64,000 nucleotides of DNA from positions 682,001 through 746,000 of the forward strand of contig NZ_JAMZEA010000001.1 of assembly GCF_024172125.1 (NCBI RefSeq), in the 5' to 3' direction. The notes under the pieces were generated by a model. The model searched no databases. It was not told the DNA's origin and worked only from the letters and a program-made list of their open reading frames with translations. The stretch comes from Actinomadura rupiterrae (lineage in GTDB: Bacteria > Actinomycetota > Actinomycetes > Streptosporangiales > Streptosporangiaceae). A program made the translations under genes and the position numbers. Positions 17,119 through 26,543 of this stretch are shown piece by piece. Position 1 is the stretch's first letter. Every line of letters starts with the position of its first letter.

Positions 17119-18468
17119 TCAGTTCTCCCTCACGATCGCCAGGACCTCGTCGCGGACCTCGGCCATGGTCTTCTCGTCGTCGGCCTCCGCGTTCAGGCGG
17201 AGCAGCGGTTCGGTGTTGGACGGGCGCAGGTTGAACCACCAGGTGCCGGTGCCCACGGTCAGGCCGTCGAGCTCGTCGATGGTGACGCCGTCGCGGCCCT
17301 CGAACTCCTCGCGCACGCGCGCGGTGACGGCGTCCTGGTCGGCGACCTCGCTGTTGATCTCGCCGGACGCCGCGTACGGGCTGTACTCGGCGAGCATGGC
17401 CGAGAGCGGCCCGTCCTGCTGGCCGAGGGCGGCGAGCACGTGCAGCGCGGCCAGCATGCCGGAGTCGGCGAACCAGAAGTCCTTGAAGTAGAAGTGCGCG
17501 GAGTGCTCGCCGCCGAACACCGCGCCGGTCTCGGCCATCGTCTGCTTGATGAACGAGTGGCCGACCCGGGTGCGCACCGGCTTGCCGCCGTGCGCGGAGA
17601 TGATCTCCGGCACGGCCTTGGAGGTGATCAGGTTGTGCACGATCGCCGCGCCCGGGTGCTTGGCCAGCTCGCGGACCGCGACCAGCGCGGTGATCGCGGA
17701 CGGGGAGACGATCTCGCCGCGCTCGTCCACCACGAAGCAGCGGTCGGCGTCGCCGTCGAAGGCCAGGCCGATGTCGGCGCCGGTCTCGCGCACTTTGGCC
17801 TGCAGGTCGCGCAGGTTCGCGGGCTCGATCGGGTTGGCCTCGTGGTTGGGGAAGGTGCCGTCGAGCTCGAAGTACAGCGGCACCAGGTCGATCGGCAGGC
17901 CCTCGAACACGGTCGGGACGGTGTGCCCGCCCATGCCGTTGCCCGCGTCGGCGACGACCTTGAGCGGCCGGATGCCGGACAGGTCGACCAGCTTCTTCAG
18001 GTACTCCGCGTAGCCCGGGAGCATGTCCTTCTGCGTCACGGTGCCGGGCTCGCCGTCGTAGGCCGGGACGCCGTTCCCGACCATCTCGCGGATCTCGGTC
18101 AGGCCGGTGTCGCGGCCGACCGGGCGGGCCCCGGAACGGCACAGCTTGATGCCGTTGTACTTGGCCGGGTTGTGGCTCGCGGTGAACATGGCGCCGGGCA
18201 CGTCGAGCGCGCCGGAGGCGTAGTAGAGCATGTCGGTCGAGCCGAGCCCGGCCTCGACGACGTCGGCGCCCTGGGACGTCGCGCCGCGCGCGAACGCCGC
18301 GGCCAGCGGCTCGGACGAGGTGCGCATGTCGTGGGCCGTGACGACCTTGTGCGCGCCGGTCACGCGGACGAAGGCCGCGCCCACGCGCTCCGCGGTCTCG
18401 GCGTCGAGCTCGTCCGGGACGATGCCCCGGATGTCGTACGCCTTGAAGATCTTGGCGAGGTCGCCCAC
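17119..18468 (-). CDS. manB: Phosphomannomutase/phosphoglucomutase
   Basis: This 449-residue alpha-D-phosphohexomutase interconverts mannose-6-phosphate and mannose-1-phosphate for GDP-mannose and so mannosylated lipids and glycans. All four active-site loops are present: phosphoserine loop [12 protein letters not shown] (Ser98), metal loop DGDADRCF, sugar loop [10 protein letters not shown] and phosphate-binding loop RPSNTEP. GTG 18468 is preferred because GGAG lies five bases upstream; GTG 18492 has no ribosome site. It heads a tight unit manB-Trm112-SIS-CDF and follows the DUF3499 gene by 236 bases. A DnaA-box-like 9-mer lies about 80 bases upstream. The symbol manB (pmmA) follows common actinobacterial use. 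Confidence 0.93.
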   Translation of the reverse strand: MGDLAKIFKAYDIRGIVPDELDAETAERVGAAFVRVTGAHKVVTAHDMRTSSEPLAAAFARGATSQGADVVEAGLGSTDMLYYASGALDVPGAMFTASHNPAKYNGIKLCRSGARPVGRDTGLTEIREMVGNGVPAYDGEPGTVTQKDMLPGYAEYLKKLVDLSGIRPLKVVADAGNGMGGHTVPTVFEGLPIDLVPLYFELDGTFPNHEANPIEPANLRDLQAKVRETGADIGLAFDGDADRCFVVDERGEIVSPSAITALVAVRELAKHPGAAIVHNLITSKAVPEIISAHGGKPVRTRVGHSFIKQTMAETGAVFGGEHSAHFYFKDFWFADSGMLAALHVLAALGQQDGPLSAMLAEYSPYAASGEINSEVADQDAVTARVREEFEGRDGVTIDELDGLTVGTGTWWFNLRPSNTEPLLRLNAEADDEKTMAEVRDEVLAIVREN

Positions 18469-18547
18469 TCCTGCTCCCCGGTCTGCCGACACTGACGAGA
18501 TCCGAGCCTACCGGCGGCGGCCACCCCGGGCAGGCGCACACCCACCC

Positions 18548-18556
18548 TGTGGATAA
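18548..18556 (-). promoter_or_regulatory. DnaA-box-like 9-mer upstream of manB
   Basis: TGTGGATAA on the plus strand is TTATCCACA on the minus strand, about 80 bases before the manB start. It is the second exact copy in the window (see 799-807). Regulatory meaning is uncertain. Confidence 0.3.
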
Positions 18557-18704
18557 CTTCGGGAAACCCAGCCCCCGGCAAAGCGGCAACGCCCGCCGGG
18601 CTAGGCAGAGCCTCAGAAGGTCGCCTCATGGGCGGATGCAAGAGAACGTCAAGTGGCGGGTCGCCGCTGCGAAGGGCCGAGCCGCCGGGCCAAGGCCGCG
18701 GGCT

Positions 18705-19064
18705 CTAGTCGGTGCTGCGGAGGACGCGCAGGTGGCCCTTGCGGCCGACTTCGGTGGCCTGCCCTATGGGCTCGCCACCGGCGTTGCCGGGGGCGGGACG
18801 TCCGGCCTCGCGGACGGCGTCGGCGAGGGCCTCCAGGTCGTCCGCGCTGGGCTCGGTCTCGGTCTCGACGGGGAGCCGGACCAGCTCCCAGCCCATGGGG
18901 GCGGTGAGCCGCTCGGAGTGCTCCGCGCACAGGTCGTAGCAGTGCGGCTCGGCGTACGTGGCGAGCGGCCCCAGGACCGCGGTCGAATCGCGGTACACGT
19001 ACGTGAGCGTGAAGACTGCGGGCGCCTTGCAGGCGGTGCGGGAGCAGATGCGGACGGGGCTCAC
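18705..19064 (-). CDS. DUF3499 family protein
   Basis: The 119-residue product matches the actinobacterial DUF3499 pattern: SPVRICSRTACKAPAVFTLTY, with Cys pairs at about residues 7-12 and 42-46 (HCYDLCAEHSERL), then an acidic middle and a basic end. The Cys/His arrangement looks like a small zinc-binding fold. Function is unknown in the family. GTG 19064 lies eight bases past a TACGGT -10-like box, so it may have little or no leader. Its place between the zincin gene and manB matches the order in mycobacteria (Rv3257c-Rv3259, from memory). Confidence 0.85.
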   Translation of the reverse strand: MSPVRICSRTACKAPAVFTLTYVYRDSTAVLGPLATYAEPHCYDLCAEHSERLTAPMGWELVRLPVETETEPSADDLEALADAVREAGRPAPGNAGGEPIGQATEVGRKGHLRVLRSTD

Positions 19065-19200
19065 GATGGCCGACCGTACCCCGCCGGGACGGCGTCCGCC
19101 ACCACCGCGCGGTACGTGTCGCCGTTACCGGTCGATTTCCGCGATAACGATCACAATCCGTGAGGGCGCCGGACGGGCGGGGCGAAAGCGCGCGCGGGGG

Positions 19201-19206
19201 TACTCT
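19201..19206 (+). promoter_or_regulatory. -10 box of the zincin-like gene, leaderless start
   Basis: TACTCT ends six bases before GTG 19213, so transcription should begin on the start codon. Confidence 0.6.
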
Positions 19207-19212
19207 GGACGT

Positions 19213-19659
19213 GTGCGATCCCGTGTGGCAGGCGCGGGCCGCCCTTCGGCGAGCCCTCAGACACGGCGCCGCGACCGGCACGGCCGCGGCCTCCGTGGTC
19301 CGCTGACGCCTCCGCAGAGCCCGATCTCGCGCACCCGCGCCGAGCGGTTCGACGACCTGGTGGCCGACGAGGTGCGCCGCATCGCCCAGCGCTGGGGCCG
19401 CGAGCTGGCCCAGGTCGAGTTCGCGGTCGAGGACGTCCCGGACGTCCCGCTCCCGGAGGAGGGCCCGGTGCCGCTGGGCGCGACCCTGCCCGGCGAGGGC
19501 GGACGGCCCGTCCGCGTGGTGATCTACCGGCGCCCGGTGGAGGCGCGGGCCACGACCGAGCGCGACCAGGCCCGCCTCGTGCGCGACCTGCTCGTGGAAG
19601 AGGTCGCCGACCTGCTGGGCATGTCCCCCGAGACCGTGGACCCCAGCTACGAGGAATAG
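19213..19659 (+). CDS. Metallopeptidase-family (zincin-like) protein lacking HExxH
   Basis: The 148-residue product looks like the small zincin-like family (Pfam Zincin_1) found beside DUF3499/manB genes. An Arg-rich N-terminus is followed by RFDDLVADEVRRIAQRWG, an acidic VEDVPDVPLPE strand region, RPVRVVIYRRPVE and a C-terminal helix. In active relatives that helix carries HExxH; here it reads LLVEEVADLLGM, with both His replaced. It is therefore probably not a protease, though it may keep the fold; I recall the same degeneration in other actinobacterial copies. GTG 19213 fits a leaderless start. It is divergent from DUF3499. Confidence 0.75.
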   Translation: MRSRVAGAGRPSASPQTRRRDRHGRGLRGPLTPPQSPISRTRAERFDDLVADEVRRIAQRWGRELAQVEFAVEDVPDVPLPEEGPVPLGATLPGEGGRPVRVVIYRRPVEARATTERDQARLVRDLLVEEVADLLGMSPETVDPSYEE

Positions 19660-19730
19660 CCCCCACGCGCGCACGAGGCCCGAGGGCCGACCAGGCGCGC
19701 ACGAGGGCCGGGCACGCTGCGTAGTCGTGA

Positions 19731-21191
19731 TCAGTCCAGCGTGTGGTGCGTGTCGTGCGCGGGCGGGAGCAGCTGGACGAGCGGCGACGGCGGCACGGGT
19801 TCCGCTGTGACCAGGCCGGACGTGACGAGCGTGCTGCCCGCGTAGAGCGGGCCGTCCGGCTCGATGCGGAGTCCGGTTGCGGCCAATCCGCGCGTACCGG
19901 GCAGGAAGTAGGACGTCTCGATCGTCCGGCCCGCCGGGACGGCCATCGTGCGGGGCTCGCCGCCGCCCACGGGCGTGAGGGTGACCGTGACGGTCCGCGT
20001 GAGGGCCGTCAGGACGAGGCCGCCGCCCAGGCGGGCGTCGGGGACCTCTCCAGGGCCGGTTCCGGGCCCCAGGGGCGCTGAGGACGTCCCGAAGGCCACG
20101 TCCGCGCCCCGGGTGGCCGTGAACCCGGCGACTACCGGCTTGTCCGAGTCGACCAGGACCGCCGCGGGGCGTCCGGCCAGGGTGGGGTGCAGGTCGAAGG
20201 TCGCCACGGTCCTCGGCTGCCCGGAGGCGCCGTCCTGGCCCTTCAGGGGGACGGTCCCGTCCGGCCCGACGAGGCGCACGCGGATCCTGGCGCCCTGCTC
20301 CCCCGGAACCGCCACCAGAAGCCGCCGATCGCCCGGCCCGCTGGGCACGCCGGGCAGGACCAGGGACTTCGCCGGGGCGGACGAGACGGGCTCCCAGTCG
20401 ATGCCGTGCCCCGGGGAGACCCGGACGCGCAGGGCGGCGGCGACGCGTCCGGATGTGGCCCGCACGCGCAAAGCCAGGTCCCGCGCCGCCTGGACGACCG
20501 CGCCGAGCCCTTCCTTGGACGCGCCGATCCGCACGACGCGCGAGGAATGCGGGGCGACGGCGACGCCCTGCCCGTCGAGCGTGTCGAGGGGGCCTTCGCC
20601 GGAGAGCGCGGTCAGGTCCACGGACGCGGGCGTGCCGTCCACGTTGGTCAGGACGAGCTGAAGATCCTCGGCGGCGAGCGGCCCGGGCCCCAGGAACCAC
20701 TGGTCGAAGCCCGGCTGGACGCAGCGGGTGGCGGCGGCGCCCCGGTCCCGTCCGTGCGGCCAGAGGGTCGTCCAGCGCGCGGAGAGGCCCGCTGCCAGGT
20801 CCCCGTCCGCGCGCACGATCACGGGGGCCTTGGCGCGGGGGCCGATGTCGGCCGTCCAGTGCTGTCCGGGGGACGTGATGAGGGCTGGACGCGGTCCCTC
20901 GATCGAGACTCGTCCGCGCGCGTGAGGGACCGAAGCCGTCTGGACGGCCACGCGCCCGGCTTCTCCCCCAGGGCAGGCCAGCACGGCGCTCCTGATGGCC
21001 TGCTGGACGGGTTTGCCTGCGTGCGGCTCCCCAGGACGAGTTACGGTCGCGGTTCCGTAGAGGGCGGCCAAGGCGACCGGGACCGTTGCCGCCACGACGT
21101 ACCGGTTCCGGAGCAGTCCCGGCCCGACCTTGGGCAGCCTGGCCTCGGGCAATCCCAGCTTGATCTTGGGCAGGCCGAGCTTGATCTTCAC
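19731..21191 (-). CDS. DUF5719-like membrane-anchored extracellular protein
   Basis: The 486-residue product has a basic N-terminus with a small repeat (KIKLGLPKIKLGLP), one membrane helix at about residues 30-50 (YVVAATVPVALAALYGTATV) and a long beta-rich outer part. Sequence style (ACPGG, immunoglobulin-like strands, SLVLPGVP, late FLPG) matches the actinobacterial DUF5719 proteins that accompany a giant GT2 gene, as here. GTG 21191 overlaps the glycosyltransferase stop (GTGA), so the two are translationally coupled. It may assist the glycosyltransferase at the outer membrane face; this is inference. Confidence 0.7.
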   Translation of the reverse strand: MKIKLGLPKIKLGLPEARLPKVGPGLLRNRYVVAATVPVALAALYGTATVTRPGEPHAGKPVQQAIRSAVLACPGGEAGRVAVQTASVPHARGRVSIEGPRPALITSPGQHWTADIGPRAKAPVIVRADGDLAAGLSARWTTLWPHGRDRGAAATRCVQPGFDQWFLGPGPLAAEDLQLVLTNVDGTPASVDLTALSGEGPLDTLDGQGVAVAPHSSRVVRIGASKEGLGAVVQAARDLALRVRATSGRVAAALRVRVSPGHGIDWEPVSSAPAKSLVLPGVPSGPGDRRLLVAVPGEQGARIRVRLVGPDGTVPLKGQDGASGQPRTVATFDLHPTLAGRPAAVLVDSDKPVVAGFTATRGADVAFGTSSAPLGPGTGPGEVPDARLGGGLVLTALTRTVTVTLTPVGGGEPRTMAVPAGRTIETSYFLPGTRGLAATGLRIEPDGPLYAGSTLVTSGLVTAEPVPPSPLVQLLPPAHDTHHTLD

Positions 21192-24100
21192 GACCGCTCC
21201 TCCTCGGTAGCGCTCGCGACCTCGGTGGCGCTCCCTGCGTCAGCGGCGCTTGTGGCTGCCGACTCCTGCGCGTGCGGCGTTTCGGCCTCTGCGGGACGCT
21301 TGAAGTAGCGAAGGCGTGCGTGCGAGGCCGCGCGGTGGCGGCTGCCTACGGGCTCGTCCGGCTTCTGGCGGAACTGGCGTGTGGCGCGGCGCAACGCTGT
21401 GGCGGCGGTCGTCGGCGCCCGGCGCCCATGGGCTCGCGCCTGCTGCGCGGCCGTCGGCGCCGGTTCGTCCAGGCGAGCACCGGGAAGCGCCAGGAACAGC
21501 ACCGCCAGCAGGGCCGCGCCCTGGAAAGCGATCCAGATGTGCCGCATCCGCATGCCATGCGAGAGGGCGAACGCCCCGCCTGTAGCCGGAACCTCGTACA
21601 CGCGCGACCAGCCGTTCACCGAACGCCCCTTGAGGGGGTGTCCGTCGAGCGTGGCGTGCCAGCCTCCGTCATCCGGCTCGGCCAGCGTGAGCGTCCGGGG
21701 GCCGTTGCCCGGCGGGATGCGGACGTCGGTCCGCGCGGCGCTGCTCCCTCCTGGCAAGACCTTGACCGTCCGGCCATCGCCGTCCTGGACGGTGAGGCGC
21801 CCGGCGGGCGCGCGGACCTCCCAGGTGGCGAAGTCAGCCGACCGACTCAGTCGGCTCAGCTCCGGCGCGGCGTCCAGAACGGGTGTCAGCGGATCGTCTC
21901 CCGGGTGCCTGACCAGCACATACCGGACGCCAAGTGCGCCGAACCCCGGCGCTTCGTCGGTGTCCGTGCCACCCGCGAGCCCGGAAACCAGGGCGTCCAG
22001 ACGGTTCCGCGCGGACGAGCCGTCCGGCACGGCGGTGTCGGCCAGCCCGGGGGCGGCACCGCGCAGGACGGTGTAGTCCACCCGCCCGGACGGCTCGTCC
22101 CGCAGGACGACCGTGCGCGGGCCTGTCGAGTCGTGCAAGAAGACCGGGATGGTGTCGGGGTCGAAGCGTCCCAACGGTCCGCTCGCGCCGTCCGCTATCC
22201 AGACGCACGCGGCTAGCACGGGCGTCGTGCAAGCGGCGCCGAGCAGCAGCGCTCCCCCTGCGCGCACGAGGCGCCGCTGCCCGGTCACCGCGAAGACGGC
22301 ACGGCGCAGGCCGACGGAAGCGGCCATCACAGCACCGACCCCGGCGAACAGGAGCGGAACACCCGACCAGTAGGGCGCGCGGTCAGAACCGGACGAGGCC
22401 GTAAGCGAACTCAAAAGAATCGCCGTCACCAACCCGAACCCGACGAGCCCCCAACCCGTGAGCACCAGCCCTCGGCGCTCGCGCACGAGGAGAGCCACGA
22501 AGGCGGCCAGTCCGAGCCCGGCGACCGCCCACGGCACCGCCGGGCCGCCCGGCGCCAAGCCGAGCAGGTCAGCGGCAGTAGCCGGCGCGCGCCCGGTCGG
22601 CAGCACGCCCGCCTCCAGCAGGAACCGCGACGGATGCAGGAGCAGCCCGAGCGTCCACGGTCCGAGCAGCAGCGGCGGGACGGCCGCGACGATCAGCATG
22701 TTCCGGGCGCCGCGATCCACGGGCAGCCCCCGCGGGGCCGTGACCAGCGCAGCGGCGGCCACGACCAGAGGCCACGCGAGCGGCACGAACGCCATGGCGA
22801 CGGTCAGGAAAAGTGCCGTCGCCCAAGCAGCACGTCCCGAGGCCCGGGAATCGACGACGTCCGTTAGGGCGCGGTAGGCCAGCAGCGCAATCAGCGGCAG
22901 CAGCACGATCACCATGGACGTGCCAAGGCGTCCGTCCGCGATAGCCCCTGTCGCAGCGGGCAGTAGGGCGTAAGTGCCCGCAACCCATAGGCGCAGTGCA
23001 GCTCTGTATGGCGTGCGCGGCGGAATCAGGCGGCGGGCGGCGACCAGCGCGGTGACACCGGCAAGCGGAACGCTGCCGAGCAGCAGGAGGTTCACCGCCA
23101 CCCACGGCTTCCCGAACGTCAGCGTGGATACGAGCGCGAGCACACCGACCCATGGCGGCGTCCCCGGATCGCTACCGAGCCCTGTCGGATGCCAGGCCGC
23201 CGCATACGCGTGCCATAGGTCCGACGCACCGCCCGTAGGCGCGGCCAGCGCACCCCCTGCGAGACGCGTGCCCGTAGTGACCAGCGACCTTTCCGCCGCC
23301 ACAGTGACGACGGTCAGCGCCAGCACGAGCAGTACGCCCGGGCGCGCGAGGAATCGACGAGCCACCGCGCGCCAGCCGTTGTCCTCCAGCGGAGCGTCCT
23401 CGCGTTCGGCGGCGCGACGCGCATCGCGCTCGGCAAGCCACACGTGCAGGGCCTCGTTCGCGCGCCGGCGTGCCAGCCCGTGCGCCATCAACCGCTGGAC
23501 GTACCGGTGCGCGTGCGCACGGCCCTCCGCCCGCGCGGAACGCGCCCGCCACAGCCGCCTCGGCGAGCGCAGGACGGCCATGAGCGCGCCGAACTCCTGC
23601 TTGGCGGCGTCCGGGCGCTTCACCAGCAGCAGCCACGCGACGTGCAGGAACGTCGACCAGACGATGCGCGCGAACGTCCCGGGCAGCGCGCGGACGGGCC
23701 GGTTGGCGAGCAGCGCCAGCATCGCGTTCCGGCGGTCGAGGCGGCGGAGGGGCTCGTCGGTCAGCCCGATCTCCCGGATGCCGCGGCGCGCGGCCTCCGC
23801 GTGATGGACGACCGCGTCCGTCACCACGACGACGCGCAGCCCGGCGGCATGCACCCGGAAGCAGAAGTCCGCGTCGTCGCGGAACAGCCCGAACTGCGGG
23901 TCAAGGCCGCCCAAGCGGTCCCAGACGTCGCGCCGGACGAGCATCCCGGCGGTGCTCACCACCAGGACATCGCGGTCGCCGTCGTGCTGGCCCTGGTCGA
24001 AGTCGCCGGGGTCGAAGCCGAGGTCGCGGCGGCCCGCGCCGTCCATGGTCTCGCCGGCGGCGAGCAGGACGCGCCGGTCGTTCCAGCCGCGCAGCTTGGG

Positions 24101-24523
24101 GCCGAGGACGCCGATGCGCGGATCGGCGTCGGCGACCTTCAGCAGCCGCGCGAGCGCGTCGGGCGCGGGCGCCGAGTCGTCGTGCAGCAGCCAGATCCAC
24201 TCGACCTCGGCACCGGACGCCCCGTCCGGAGAACGGTCGGGTCCGGCAGAGGCGTTGGGCAGGGTCGCACCTGGGTGACGCAGCGCCGCGGCGACGGCCT
24301 CACCGAAACCGGTCGTCCGCGAAAGGCGCACGACGGCGTCCGACCCGACCACCTCGGCGGCGACGTCGGGTCCGCGGTCGCGGCTTCCGGTGTCCGCGAC
24401 GACCAGCCGCCGCACCGGGCGGGACTGGGTGAGCAGCGCCTTCAGCGCCTCCGGCAGCCAGCGCACCCCGTCATGCGTGACGAGGACGGCGGTGACGGCG
24501 TGCCGGTCGAGTGGGGAGGGCAA
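21188..24523 (-). CDS. Large GT2 glycosyltransferase with multispanning C-terminal part
   Basis: The product is about 1111 residues. The N-terminal GT2 domain (about residues 5-300) has AVLVTHDG, VVADTGSRD, the metal-binding WIWLLHDDSAP and acceptor-side RDDADFCFRVHAAG. A long membrane region with a dozen or more helices follows (about 390-830). Then comes an outer region with beta strands and a last helix before a basic Ala/Glu-rich tail. It likely transfers a sugar from a nucleotide or lipid donor to an envelope glycan. The start is uncertain: TTG 24523 is chosen because homology begins there and GGAG lies nine bases upstream, while the further upstream frame is Trp/Arg-rich nonsense; GTG 24589 is an alternative. 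It overlaps the DUF5719 gene. Confidence 0.82.
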   Translation of the reverse strand: MPSPLDRHAVTAVLVTHDGVRWLPEALKALLTQSRPVRRLVVADTGSRDRGPDVAAEVVGSDAVVRLSRTTGFGEAVAAALRHPGATLPNASAGPDRSPDGASGAEVEWIWLLHDDSAPAPDALARLLKVADADPRIGVLGPKLRGWNDRRVLLAAGETMDGAGRRDLGFDPGDFDQGQHDGDRDVLVVSTAGMLVRRDVWDRLGGLDPQFGLFRDDADFCFRVHAAGLRVVVVTDAVVHHAEAARRGIREIGLTDEPLRRLDRRNAMLALLANRPVRALPGTFARIVWSTFLHVAWLLLVKRPDAAKQEFGALMAVLRSPRRLWRARSARAEGRAHAHRYVQRLMAHGLARRRANEALHVWLAERDARRAAEREDAPLEDNGWRAVARRFLARPGVLLVLALTVVTVAAERSLVTTGTRLAGGALAAPTGGASDLWHAYAAAWHPTGLGSDPGTPPWVGVLALVSTLTFGKPWVAVNLLLLGSVPLAGVTALVAARRLIPPRTPYRAALRLWVAGTYALLPAATGAIADGRLGTSMVIVLLPLIALLAYRALTDVVDSRASGRAAWATALFLTVAMAFVPLAWPLVVAAAALVTAPRGLPVDRGARNMLIVAAVPPLLLGPWTLGLLLHPSRFLLEAGVLPTGRAPATAADLLGLAPGGPAVPWAVAGLGLAAFVALLVRERRGLVLTGWGLVGFGLVTAILLSSLTASSGSDRAPYWSGVPLLFAGVGAVMAASVGLRRAVFAVTGQRRLVRAGGALLLGAACTTPVLAACVWIADGASGPLGRFDPDTIPVFLHDSTGPRTVVLRDEPSGRVDYTVLRGAAPGLADTAVPDGSSARNRLDALVSGLAGGTDTDEAPGFGALGVRYVLVRHPGDDPLTPVLDAAPELSRLSRSADFATWEVRAPAGRLTVQDGDGRTVKVLPGGSSAARTDVRIPPGNGPRTLTLAEPDDGGWHATLDGHPLKGRSVNGWSRVYEVPATGGAFALSHGMRMRHIWIAFQGAALLAVLFLALPGARLDEPAPTAAQQARAHGRRAPTTAATALRRATRQFRQKPDEPVGSRHRAASHARLRYFKRPAEAETPHAQESAATSAADAGSATEVASATEEERS

Positions 24524-24749
24524 GCGGGGTCGCTCCGAGGTCGGCGGCGTTCGGCCGTGCCGGCGCCCCCGGCCGACACGGCAGCCCACTGTACGCGTGG
24601 ACGGTCGACCCCGCCCGAGAACCCCCCATTTCGCCCATATCCAGGCGTTTCGCCACCGCTCCCCTCGCCGGGGCATGCGGAGGCCGGGTGCCCGCACCGT
24701 GCCGCCTGGGCGGCACAGGGAAGCGGTGCGCGAGCACCCGGCTTCGCGG

Positions 24750-25013
24750 TCAGACGGCCGCGCGCTTCAGCTTGCGCCGTTCACGCTCCGACAGTCCGCC
24801 CCAAATTCCGAATCGTTCGTCATGCTCTAGCGCGTACTCCAGGCACTCGGCCCGGACCTCGCATGCGCGGCACACCTTCTTGGCTTCGCGAGTGGAGCCG
24901 CCCTTCTCCGGAAAAAACGCCTCCGGATCCGTCTGCGCGCACAGGGCACGCTCCTGCCAGCCCATCTCTTCACCGTCTGTGCCGTGCGCCAGCGGGATCA
25001 CTACCTCGCTCAC
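24750..25013 (-). CDS. whiB2: WhiB-family iron-sulfur transcription factor (WhiB2/WhmD type)
   Basis: The 87-residue product has the four cluster-binding cysteines Cys25, Cys48, Cys51 and Cys57 (the CxxC pair in KVCRACEVRAEC), the turn FGIWGGLSERERRKLKR and a basic tail. WhiB2/WhmD controls septation and division in mycobacteria and streptomycetes with WhiA. GTG 25013 follows an excellent AGGAGGTG site. The neighbourhood (DUF3499, manB, fbiA/fbiB) is where this paralogue is found in other actinobacteria, which supports the subtype. A 12-base palindrome lies about 90 bases upstream. Confidence 0.93.
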   Translation of the reverse strand: MSEVVIPLAHGTDGEEMGWQERALCAQTDPEAFFPEKGGSTREAKKVCRACEVRAECLEYALEHDERFGIWGGLSERERRKLKRAAV

Positions 25014-25103
25014 AGCGCACCTCCTAGCCCGTGGAGCCCCCCTGGTCGATGCCTTCCCCCAGGCTCCATCCCCCGAGAAGGCATAGAACTACACCGACGA
25101 AAT

Positions 25104-25115
25104 TACACGCGTGTA
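25104..25115. promoter_or_regulatory. 12-bp palindrome upstream of whiB2
   Basis: TACACGCGTGTA is a perfect palindrome flanked by AT-rich bases, 91-102 bases before the whiB2 start. It is a candidate operator; no known consensus (BldD, WhiA) is clearly matched. Confidence 0.4.
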
Positions 25116-25271
25116 GCGCCCGCTCCGTCAAGCCGAACGAGTTTCCAAGTGGGCAAAGAGGGTTTTTTGGGAGATGGCGCACGCCGGTTCAACGCGGTTT
25201 TGCTCCTGCGTGGACGTGCGCCCACCACCCTGCCGACCTCTGCCAATGAAAGATCGGAAAATCTCAACGCA

Positions 25272-26357
25272 TCACTGCGGCGGACGGTTGTCCCTGTACC
25301 AGTCGCCGCCCTCTTCCGAGCCGCCCTGCTGCTCGTGCTGGCCCGACTGCCCGGACTGCCCCCGCTGGCCCTCGTGGCCGCTCTGCGGGTGCTCGCCGCT
25401 CGCCCGGCCACCGCCGTAGGCGCGCGTCCACTCGCCCATCTCTTCCTCGTCGGCCTGCGTCTCGCCGCTCTGCTGCTCGGCGCCGGGCTGGCCGGGCTGG
25501 CCGGGCTGGCCGGGCTGGCCGGGCTGCTGCGCACCGGGCTGTCCCGGCTGCCCGGGCTGCGGCTGGTAGCCGGGCTGCTGGCCGTAGTAGCCCTGCTGCG
25601 CGCCGTACTGCTGCTGGGGCGCGGCGCCCGGCTGGCCCGGGGCGGGCTGCGTCGATCCAGGCTGCTGCCCGTACGTGGCCTGCTGGCCATACTGCTGTTG
25701 CCCGTGCTCCTGCCCGTACGCCTGCTGCTCCTGCCCGTACGCCTGCTGCTGCTCCTGGCCGTAGCCCGGCTGCGCCTGCTGCCCGTACGCCGCCTGCTGG
25801 CCGTAACCCTGCTGGCCGTACTGCTGGTACTGCTGCTGGTCGCCGACCTGGCCCTGCGCGCCGGGCGGCTGGTAGCCGAAGCCCGGGTACTGGCCGGGGG
25901 CGGGCGCGGCCGGACGGGCCGGCTGCATGCCCTGCAGGATGGTCAGGACGTACCAGGCGCCGACGCCGATCACCGCGAGCTTGGCCGCGCCGTACAGGAA
26001 CGCCGACAGCTTGCCGACCGCCGAGGCGTAGTCGGATCCGGCGAACATGCTGGCCAGCCAGCAGATGACACCGATCAGGGCCATCCCGCCGAGCACCCCG
26101 AGCGCGCCGATCACGATCGTCCGGGACTGCGGCGTCGGGCCCTGCGGACGGGAGGTCACCAGCCAGACCGCGAACGCCAGCATCCCCGTGACGGCGACGT
26201 TGGTGAAGGTGCCGCTGTCGGTCTCGGTGAGCGCGTGGAAAGTGAAGGAGCCGCGCCCGAACAGCGCGACGATGCCCGCGAACAACTGGACTCCCGCCGA
26301 GGCAAGCAGGACCCAGGCGACCGGCTCGCGCAGGCGCTGGACGGCTTCCGTGTTCAC
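25272..26357 (-). CDS. Membrane protein with long Gln/Tyr/Gly-rich tail
   Basis: The 361-residue product starts at GTG 26357, with GGAG eight bases upstream. Four hydrophobic helices fill residues 10-145 (VAWVLLASAGVQLFAGIVAL, VAVTGMLAFAVWLVTS, a third near 85-105 and LAVIGVGAWYVLTILQG). The cytoplasmic tail is about 200 residues of YGQQ, QQQAYGQE, QPGQPG and similar repeats, with a charged end (DEEEMGEWTRAYGG). Such tails are disordered and can self-associate. The N-terminal four-helix part resembles small actinobacterial membrane proteins of unknown role. Divergent from fbiA. Function unknown. Confidence 0.7.
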   Translation of the reverse strand: MNTEAVQRLREPVAWVLLASAGVQLFAGIVALFGRGSFTFHALTETDSGTFTNVAVTGMLAFAVWLVTSRPQGPTPQSRTIVIGALGVLGGMALIGVICWLASMFAGSDYASAVGKLSAFLYGAAKLAVIGVGAWYVLTILQGMQPARPAAPAPGQYPGFGYQPPGAQGQVGDQQQYQQYGQQGYGQQAAYGQQAQPGYGQEQQQAYGQEQQAYGQEHGQQQYGQQATYGQQPGSTQPAPGQPGAAPQQQYGAQQGYYGQQPGYQPQPGQPGQPGAQQPGQPGQPGQPGQPGAEQQSGETQADEEEMGEWTRAYGGGRASGEHPQSGHEGQRGQSGQSGQHEQQGGSEEGGDWYRDNRPPQ

Positions 26358-26531
26358 GGTGGCATCTCCCGGTGGTGACGGTTGCGTTTCCGGATTCCAG
26401 AAAAAGCTTCGCACATCTCCTCACGCCATGCCCGCTCCGCCCTCGCCGATAAGAGGGGCGTGGCGTCCATTCACATCCCGATCACGTCCAGGTCACACCC
26501 CTGCGCGCACGAGCGGCACCTTCAGCGCCTC

Positions 26532-26537
26532 TAGGCT
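26532..26537 (+). promoter_or_regulatory. -10 box of fbiA, leaderless start
   Basis: TAGGCT ends six bases before ATG 26544; no ribosome site lies in between. Confidence 0.6.
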
Positions 26538-26543
26538 GGGAAC

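Noticed and set aside
18958..19212. A longer N-terminus for the zincin-like gene
   Set aside because: It would overlap DUF3499 antisense, is Arg-rich, and a leaderless promoter points to GTG 19213.
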